Shown piece after piece: positions 8,647-14,416 of a stretch of 14,416 nt of DNA. Source of the DNA: Euperipatoides rowelli (lineage: Eukaryota > Onychophora > Udeonychophora > Euonychophora > Peripatopsidae); the NCBI GenBank assembly GCA_003024985.2, contig PXIH01S0003545.1; one strand, given 5' to 3'. Below the pieces are notes generated by a model that saw only the letters and a program-made list of their open reading frames with translations, did no database searches and was not told the origin of the DNA. How positions within the stretch are numbered: position 1 is the first letter of the stretch; each line of letters begins with the position of its first letter. The position numbers and the translations under genes are program-made.

Positions 8647-9884
8647 CTTACAGCCTTGGATTCAATAAGAAATTTTGATTCCTTGTTTTCAGTTCATAAG
8701 GTTTAAAATGTTTTTTTTTTTCATTTTGGAGAATGTTGAGAATTAAAGTATTTTTGGAACTTATATTCATTAATGAAGCTATTCTTATTTATAAATCTTT
8801 TGTTCTCATTGATTGACAGCTGTCGGTTGCGCATTATTAAAAATGTGATCATCTTAAATAATGTGAAATCTTAAAAATGAACGGAACATACTAGGAAGAT
8901 GCGGTTTGCACACCTGTGCATATTTTTTTTAAATTTTGATAGGCATCATTGAATTTTATCTCTTAATCGTTCTAATTTACATATGTAATGTTAAATTTTA
9001 ACATTACATATTAAAATTGAAAAAAATTAATCTGTCACTTAATCCTCTAAGTCACTTAATTCTCTTACTATAACATCACAAAAAGATAATTCATATAAAA
9101 AGGTAATATTTTTAATACATGGGTAATATTTATAAAGCAGTTATGACTTCATCATAAAATTGAAAATTCCCCACCTAATATCTGTCAAGTACAAAGTTTA
9201 TGAACAATTTGATGATTCTTAGCTCAAGCACAAACTCCAATGAAGGCAATGGACTTACTAAACTCATCTTAACGCTGATTAAACTTAAAAGCTGATAACC
9301 TTAATGAATTAAAATATTTTAAAACTATTTAATAAATTTAAATCATTTTAGGGTTTTAATTCACTATAAAACGAATTTCAATAACATAGATGACAATAGC
9401 TAACGGATCCTATTTAATACTTTCACATCTAACCTCTATTAATCCTCCTATCAAACTAATATCAAACTGTTAATCGTTAACTGCATATTATCACTAGTAG
9501 TCTAGATTTCAAAGATATTTTAATTGTATTATGGGTAATATTTATTTATATAGAATGCCTATAACATCATCACATTTCCATCTTTTTTAATTCATCTTTT
9601 TTTAATCTTATGAGTAGCCTACACTCTTTTACTTTTTTAATCTCGTTTTACCATAACTTAATTACTCAGATTTTTTAGACATAATGTTGATACTTTACAC
9701 AGACACGCATTCATTCAAGTGCACTCATTCATTGATACATACATCACTCATCATGTTAAATTTTAAGCGAGATGAAAATATATTCTTAATCACAAGTCTC
9801 CCTCTACAATAGCACTATAGAAGGCAATGTGTGAAAATTCATAAAAGACAGGACATATTACAATACATCATACTATAAAATTTA
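8647..9884. other. AT-rich stretch without a recognisable gene
   Basis: I see no coding or RNA gene. The stretch includes a 31-bp hairpin (8981-9011), a 17-bp direct duplication beginning GTCACTTAAT (9034 and 9051), and two similar words GGGTAATATTTAT near 9121 and 9533. The ORFs on both strands are short. Confidence 0.6.
8981..9011. repeat. Perfect 15-bp-arm inverted repeat with a 1-base centre
   Basis: The left arm ATATGTAATGTTAAA is followed by one T and then its exact reverse complement. It could be a hairpin in DNA or RNA, or the remains of a small palindromic element. Confidence 0.9.
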
Positions 9885-10128
9885 AAAAACCCAAGATTCT
9901 AGGTATTAAAAAAAAATTCTAAGTCAAAAAAAAATAATTAAAAACAATAACAAATACTGTACCTCAGCAAACGTTCAAGCTAAAAACATACAATTTGATA
10001 AAATATAATATTCACATCTTATCCTAAAAGTCTTGGTATTAAAAAAAAAATAATAATAATAATCAACATTAACAAATACAGCATCCTCTATATCTCGCAG
10101 TTAGAAATAACATCCAAAACATTAATAA
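9885..10128. repeat. Tandem copies of the ~200-bp repeat family (left part of repeat zone)
   Basis: Two related ~120-bp blocks occur in tandem: one from about 9895 (TAGGTATTAAAAAAAAA ... AACAAATACTGTACCTC ... AAAAACAT) and one from about 10025 (TTGGTATTAAAAAAAAAA ... AACAAATACAGCATCCTC ... AGAAATAACAT). The second runs into AATAAATCAAATACATTT, where the 1.2-kb insertion interrupts it. The same words recur at 11504-11585, which shows that the interrupted unit continues on the right of the insertion. Confidence 0.7.
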
Positions 10129-10141
10129 ATCAAATACATTT
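10129..10141. repeat. Left target-site duplication of the retroposed insertion
   Basis: ATCAAATACATTT is identical to 11356-11368. The uninterrupted repeat copies at 11574-11586 and (inverted) 12372-12384 carry the same word once, without an insert. Confidence 0.85.
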
Positions 10142-11355
10142 TTTTTTTTTGGGGGGGGGGGGAGGATTTTAACCTAACACATACTTTATTATCAAATTTC
10201 CAGATAAAATAAAAAAAGGCAAAAATTTATATACAAAAGGCTAACTTAATTCAAAATAAGATTATAAAGTTCAAAAAGATATGGGGGGGGGTTACATGGA
10301 GCTTACCCAAATCAGAAAATCAAATTCATCAACTCATCAAAGAATGAACAGGTGGCAAAACAAACATATTATAAAGTACATAAAGAAAAGAAGTCACTGC
10401 AGACCGACAAATAATAAAACAACATTCTTAAAGTTGAAAAAGTCAGCCTAAATAGATAAAATTATTTAAATATCACTAAAAACAAAGATATCACTAAAAA
10501 TTTACATTTTAAAATTTTTAGTACAAGGCTTTGATAAAAATCTAACAGTACCGGTACAAAAATTATAGGCCACAAAAATGAAATAAATAAGGATAATGAG
10601 AAAAGCTTGAAGAAAATAAGAAGATCGCTAGAAATGAAGATCCTCGTTGTTAATATTCAAATCCACAAGATCTCAAAAGTAGACTTCGGAGAAATAGTCA
10701 CAAAATAGCAAAGATTTCAAGGCAAAGTTAACAATCTGTCACAATAGATGATGAGATGAAAGTTTATTGTTCAAAGTTCTAAAGTCCCAGAGTAATTCAC
10801 ATATCAAAAGTTTCATCCTCTTAACAAGTGAAAACTTGTACTTTATGAGACAAGAAAGCCAAAGAACTGTATACCGCCAAGAGGTTCCAGAGTGAAGAAC
10901 AAAACATCTACCGGACGAAAGACTTGAAATGTCATGAAAAACTGAACGTTATCAGGTAACGTTAGATGTAAAAGTAGTTTGAACAAATTTTCAATGAATT
11001 TAAATATTCCAAAGGTCAAAAAGATTCTCAAGGAGTTAGAAAAAAGACAAAAGGAGTAGATCCAAAAATTTCTTACTATAAAAGGTTTCAAATACAGGAA
11101 ATCAAAAGTTTTAACATTCTAGATCACAAGCTGTCTAACGATAAACTGGCTTCCACTTGAATGTGAACTCAACAGTAGAAAATACAGAATTGGAATCAAG
11201 AATATATAAAACAAAATCCAGGCAAGTACAGGTAATCCATAGAACTTTTTTACAACAAAGGGTCACTCTAAATTTGTGGCATTAACAAAAATATGTCAAT
11301 ACCACCAGAGCTTCGCTAAAAGCGAACCTCCTAGGTTGCTTGCGCAGGCGAAATG
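10142..11355 (-). mobile_element. 1.2-kb retroposed insertion with C/A tail, class unknown
   Basis: The insert is flanked by 13-bp direct repeats and splits a copy of the ~200-bp repeat family. On its minus strand it starts CATTTCGCCTGCGCAAGC, has two small hairpins close to that end (11312-11326 and 11325-11337), and finishes with about 12 C followed by about 11 A. The A tail and the 13-bp duplication fit LINE-driven target-primed retrotransposition. No reverse transcriptase or other known domain is visible in any frame, and open frames are short, the longest being 82 codons on the minus strand (10843-11091) without a motif I know. It may be a long SINE, a 5' fragment or non-autonomous derivative of a LINE, or a retrocopy of a noncoding transcript. 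A second G run (10283-10291) lies inside. Confidence 0.75.
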
Positions 11356-11368
11356 ATCAAATACATTT
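11356..11368. repeat. Right target-site duplication of the retroposed insertion
   Basis: This is an exact copy of 10129-10141 and is followed by ATTGAGAGTAAGC, the continuation of the interrupted repeat unit (compare ATTGAGATTAATC on the minus strand near 12360-12372). Confidence 0.85.
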
Positions 11369-11536
11369 ATTGAGAGTAAGCATTCCACTATAACCAAATT
11401 GTGTGCGGTATCTAAACCATCACTCATAGCCTCAACATTAATTTCGCCCAGCTAGCATTATCATATACAGACTAGTATGAAAATCCTTATAGATTTAAAA
11501 AAAATACAGCCTCACTCATATCTTATAGTTAGAAAT
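11369..11536. repeat. Second ~200-bp direct repeat unit, right half
   Basis: From ATTGAGAGTAAGC through CCACTATAACCAAATT, GTATCTAAACCAT and CTCAACATTAATTTC, this matches 11587-11675 with scattered differences. It then continues through a unit start (ATACAGCCTC near 11503) to the foldback arm. Taking out the insertion, unit starts near 10078 and 11504 are about 200 bp apart, so the left arm is a tandem array. Confidence 0.75.
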
Positions 11537-12421
11537 AACTTTTGTCAGACTTGTAACATTCAAAACATAAATAAATCAAATACATTTATTATAAGTAATC
11601 ATCCCACTATAACAAATTTTCTGTGGTATCTAGACCATAACTCACAGTCTCAACATTAATTTCATTCACATTTTAATTGATCTCCACCACAATACACGGC
11701 TAATCAATGTTATCCAGGGTAGGTGTTTAAAAGTTACTTACCCTAACTTTTAAAAATACACTTCAACAAAAGGTAGTTATATATTCTACTTGTGAATTTT
11801 TTTAAAAGTCTAAGTCACTCTAACTTTTTAAAAGTCTAAAAGTTACTCTAACTTCTAAAGATACACCACAATGAAATGAAGAGGTACATATTTCTACTTA
11901 AGAATTTTTTTAAAGTCTAAAAGTTAGTTACCTTAACTTTTAAAAATACACAACAAAACGTATAGTTACCTAAAACAGGAAAAATATTATAAGTTGTTCA
12001 CGCATCATTCTACAGGGGAAAAAATTCTAAGTTCTTCACATCCTATGGTCACTTCCGATCAGCCATCTTGGAAAAGACCCCGGATTTATCTAAAACAGAA
12101 AATAATTATGGTCTATTTCAAGATGGCTGACCGGAAATGACATCATAAAATGTGTAGAACAATGTGTGAAGAACTTAGAAAATGTTTTAGGTAACTCTAC
12201 ATTTTCTTGCAGTGTATTTTTAAAAGTTATGGTAACTTTTAGACACCTACCTTGAGAACATTGGTTAGCCATGTATTGTGGTACAGATCGATTAAAATGT
12301 GAATGAAATTAATGCTGAGACTGTCTAGATACAGCAGAAAATTTGTTTTAGTGGGATGATTAATCTCAATAAATGTATTTGATTTATTTATGTTTTGAAT
12401 GTTACAAGTCTGATAAAAGTT
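11537..12421. mobile_element. Foldback (long inverted-repeat) element, centre near 12095
   Basis: The left segment 11537-11770 is inverted at 12208-12421 with high similarity, sharing CAGACTTGTAACATTCAAAACATAAATAAATCAAATACATTTATT, TCATCCCACTA, GTATCTAGAC, CATTAATTTCATTCACATTTTAAT and TAGGTGT. A second inner pair, about 11934-12085 against 12112-12225, shares ACTTTTAAAAATACAC, GTTACCTAAAAC, TAAGTTCTTCACA and CAGCCATCTTG. The left arm is longer because it holds three tandem units beginning near 11744, 11849 and 11934 (TAACTTYTAAARATACAC). Long arms with internal direct repeats and no coding capacity are the hallmark of foldback-type transposons. The inner arms carry ETS/YY1-like words. The right arm abuts the protease frame of an LTR element, so the foldback likely inserted next to or into it. 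The true ends are uncertain because the left side merges with the direct-repeat array. Confidence 0.8.
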
Positions 12422-12436
12422 CTTTTGGAAGTTTTT

Positions 12437-12784
12437 CTATAGCCTGGAGGTAAAAAAACCTTCGGATAGGGTAGAACACTCGGTATCAGTATCTATTAAC
12501 GCTAAGATTTCCTTATTCTCTATTTCAATTTCTAATATTGGAATAAATTCGTAATCTGTAATTAATTTAAATTTTAATTTCTTCCTTCTTAATACGATTT
12601 TTATAAAAATTTAATTGCTGGTGCTAGTGTGTTCCACGAAAGTAACGAACGCTATACTCCCATTATAATTTTTATTTTTAGCAGGTAAAATATTTTTGAC
12701 ACTGGTTTCATTATTTTGATTGCGAGTAAAAATTGTATTTTGATGAGCTGAATATTTTGCTTTCTTTTGGTTATTACTTAACTT
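12437..12784 (-). pseudogene. LTR-retrotransposon protease region with DTD active site
   Basis: This continues the gag frame after its TGA at 12785-12787, in the same phase. An Asn- and Lys-rich linker runs to a TAA at 12611-12613, after which 57 codons lead to TAG (12437-12439). They include the block ENKEILALIDTDTECSTLSE, matching retroviral aspartic proteases (family form ALIDTGAxxS). This enzyme matures Gag-Pol as a dimer with one Asp from each subunit. Here the third residue of the triad is Asp (12485-12487, GAT) instead of Gly (GGT), one transition away. The protein stops about 16 bases before the foldback arm, so the rest of the protease, RT and integrase are missing from this side. 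The family is probably Ty3/gypsy-like, but the protease alone does not settle this. Confidence 0.75.
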
Positions 12785-13800
12785 TCATGCACGATTAGAT
12801 TTGGAAACAAAAATAACTTTGTGTTCAATTTTATTCCCCTTATCAATTTTAGTGCGTTTGTTGGACTCTAAATTTGTAATTAGCACCCCCACTCGAATAG
12901 AGCATTTATTGGTGAGAGGCGTTGAGTTTAACGCTGTTGTATCCTTGCTATCAGGTGTAGCCGCTGCATCACTAATCCTAATGTTAGACAATAATTTACT
13001 ATGTGTCATCTTTTTACATGAATCACATACTATTTTCCTAGACGAACAATTATTTACATAAAATTTATCTTTTTTATATTCTATTTTTGTCTGAACTGGA
13101 GAATTATTTTGAATTGAAGTTGTGTAACTGTCGTCTGGGACAGGAGAAATGTTATTGAATTTTTCTTGTGGATTTAATTCGTAATGAATATTATATAATT
13201 GAGCACTGTCAGGCTCTGTATCATAATGGTCATAATTGGATGTTTTAACATTTTCTTCCATTGTTCTGTGGTTTATTGTATGCAAAACTTTTCTAGGATT
13301 GCTGGCACTGACATAAAATTGCTCAATCTCCGGGACATAATTGACTGCTTCCTTAAATGTCTTTTTCTGAAGCTCAATTTTAAGCTCAGGTATGAAAATA
13401 GCATCTACAAATTAATTTAGGAGTATTTGATCAAATGCTGCCTTTGGATGAGGGAACTGTATAGCAAAGAATAATGCAATGACGTTGTTGAAACACGCCT
13501 AAAGTTTCTCTGGGATTTTGTTTACAATAACTTGTTTTATTCCATCTCATCTAATTTTTGAGAAAATAAAATTATAAACTGTTAAATTTTCTCATCCATG
13601 CTAATCACTTTGAAGTTCCCTAGTTCGGCATAATAGGCTCCTCTAGCCCTAGGAGACAATTTTTGCTCCATAATTTGTTTCATTAATCTAGGTGCCAGTT
13701 TAAATCTTTGGCCATCCCTGTAAAAGTATTATGCCACCTTTCACATTCAAAAAGGTTGCTGGGGTCACATGAAAAAATGATGAGCCTAGTTATATTTCCA
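12785..13800 (-). pseudogene. LTR-retrotransposon gag with degenerate CCHC knuckle
   Basis: Gag packages element RNA into virus-like particles. The last part (12785-13411) is open for 208 codons, from FVDAIFIPELKIELQKKTF through a polar Asn/Ser-rich region. A nucleocapsid-type knuckle CDSCKKMTHSKLLS lies at 12986-13027: it fits CX2CX4HX4C except that the last Cys is Ser (TCT for TGT). Upstream, after a TAA at 13412-13414, homologous blocks continue in shifted frames: AFDQILLN, then LSPRARGAYYAEL and LMKQIMEQ (about 13620-13690), then SNLFECERWHNTFTGMAKDL (about 13700-13765), resembling the Ty3-type gag capsid start. Only two in-frame stops break the last 325 codons of gag plus protease, so this is less decayed than the other retroelements here. 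I infer gypsy-like gag from motif order; no LTR is visible. Confidence 0.7.
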
Positions 13801-13869
13801 GGGTGTGCATGATAGCTGCTATCAACCCTAGAGCTATTAATTGAGGAGTTTGTGGATTAGTAACTATAA

Positions 13870-13992
13870 GATTTGTTCTTTCACTAATATTTAAAGTATC
13901 TTTCCCCTGATAATCAAAGTTTGGCTGACATATTCACCAAACTATTATTTTGGTTCTCATAACTAGATATTGTTAGTGATGGGGGGAGGGGG
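13870..13992 (+). pseudogene. Ty1/copia-like RNase H C-terminal end plus polypurine tract
   Basis: On the plus strand one frame reads LKYLSPDNQSLADIFTKLL from 13891, ending at TAA (13960-13962). It matches the very conserved copia C-terminal block (Y-x-x-T-x-x-Q-x-ADIFTK-L). A stop at 13885-13887 and the lack of an upstream RNase H body show a short remnant. A G-rich run, GGGGGGAGGGGG (13981-13992), follows 18 bases later where a copia polypurine tract is expected. The block overlaps the 5' edge of the minus-strand gag remains, so element borders here are uncertain. The chance of so long a motif match arising at random is low, but the fragment is very short. Confidence 0.6.
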
Positions 13993-14089
13993 CGACTGCG
14001 ATTGGTAAACTTCCGCTTATTAATGTATGTTGCTGGCGGTATTATGTTTACATTTTGTTTATAAAAATCTCTTTATTAACATTATTTTT

Positions 14090-14416
14090 TAACTATTCAT
14101 CCACTGCAAGATGTGAATTAGGGTTATAGTTGGATTTAAAGTGGTTAACGAACAGACTGAAGACATCTCTGATAGCAGCCAGTTTGTCAATTTCTCTTCT
14201 TTCATTTCTTATATTCACATTATCAAATTGAGCGAATGTTGATAACTGCTGGAATCTAACTCCAGACAATGAAGCCAGAAATAACTCTCTCATGTACTGT
14301 ACATGGGACCTGTGGTCTATAAGAATAATTCTAAAATTCCCTTTTAGCCATCACAACACCCATGGTTACAAGAACTCCTAAAAATAAGCACATTTCCTTA
14401 ACAGTCGCACTGCAAT
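14090..14416 (-). pseudogene. piggyBac-family transposase fragment, cut by window edge
   Basis: PiggyBac transposases (DDE_Tnp_1_7 domain) cut and paste DNA at TTAA sites. On the minus strand a 66-codon frame (14093-14293) reads MRELFLASLSGVRFQQLSTF and then FDNVNIRNERREIDKLAAIRD, and ends FKSNYNPNSHLAVDE. This matches the family order (RF-x-x-L-x-x-x-x-FxDN, then DKLxKIRP, then the Y-x-P-x-x-x-L-x-IDE block bearing the first catalytic Asp). A second block upstream in another frame, VKEMCLFLGVLVTMGVV (about 14355-14405), matches the preceding helix of the same domain, with a TAG at 14331-14333 and a frameshift between them. The rest of the catalytic domain is missing after a TAG right behind the VDE block. 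The other end runs out of the window. No terminal inverted repeat or TTAA duplication could be assigned. Confidence 0.85.

Noticed and set aside
10843-11091. Minus-strand protein of 82 codons in the retroposon
   Set aside because: No recognised motif, a strongly Phe-rich AT-driven composition, and no continuation up- or downstream.
11290-11355. tRNA-derived SINE head with A and B boxes
   Set aside because: GGTTCG on the minus strand resembles half of a B box, but the rest of the box and an A box at the right distance are absent.
12090-12272. Minus-strand open frame of 60 codons
   Set aside because: It lies in the foldback right arm, and the inverted left arm does not preserve it.
12801-13061. 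Plus-strand open frame of 86 codons
   Set aside because: Antisense to gag, including the zinc-knuckle codons; no motif of its own.
13810-13935. Minus-strand N-terminal extension of gag from an ATG near 13930
   Set aside because: An open stretch exists, but it needs a frameshift right after the ATG, shows no gag motif, and overlaps the better supported copia block on the plus strand.

Overview
This window looks like AT-rich nuclear DNA from an invertebrate animal. There is no bacterial gene layout: no operon-like runs and no long intact reading frames. It holds satellite DNA, microsatellites, and remains of at least five classes of eukaryotic transposable element (non-LTR retrotransposon, Ty3/gypsy-like and Ty1/copia-like LTR retrotransposons, piggyBac, foldback/inverted-repeat elements). 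It also holds a broken copy of a protein family that I associate with invertebrates. I cannot name the species, and I see no intact host gene.

Layout, left to right. Positions 1-1118 are ten copies of a ~112-bp satellite whose later copies alternate between two variants. From 1666 to ~2890 (minus) lies the C-terminal two thirds of a non-LTR reverse transcriptase, with broken frames. From ~3050 to 3712 (minus) is a collinear but heavily broken Ty3/gypsy RT-RNase H region. From 4544 to 4735 (minus) is the C-terminal end of an LTR-retrotransposon polyprotein, followed on that strand by a polypurine tract and a possible LTR with a palindromic AP-1-type site. From 4737 to 5961 (plus) is a degenerate copy of a DUF7869-like protein with several stops and frameshifts.

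After a featureless AT-rich stretch, a TA/GATA microsatellite (7073-7161) leads into a 1.5-kb degenerate array built from ACTTCCGG (ETS-like) and CAAGATGG (YY1-like) words. From ~9885 to 12421 there is a complex repeat zone: ~200-bp direct repeats, a 1.2-kb retroposed insertion with a 13-bp target-site duplication and an A/C tail, and a foldback structure with its centre near 12095. The core of the foldback carries the same ETS/YY1-like words as the 7-8.6 kb array.

Right of the foldback, on the minus strand, is a gag-protease reading frame of an LTR retrotransposon (12437-13800). It has a CCHC knuckle lacking its last Cys and a DTG-type protease site changed to DTD. A plus-strand copia RNase H tail with a G-rich polypurine tract (13870-13992) and a minus-strand piggyBac transposase fragment running off the window edge (14090-14416) close the region.

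Nothing here forms a working pathway; the region reads as a nested graveyard of mobile DNA. The parts most likely to be new are the ETS/YY1-word repeat family, its link to the foldback element, and the unclassified C/A-tailed retroposon.
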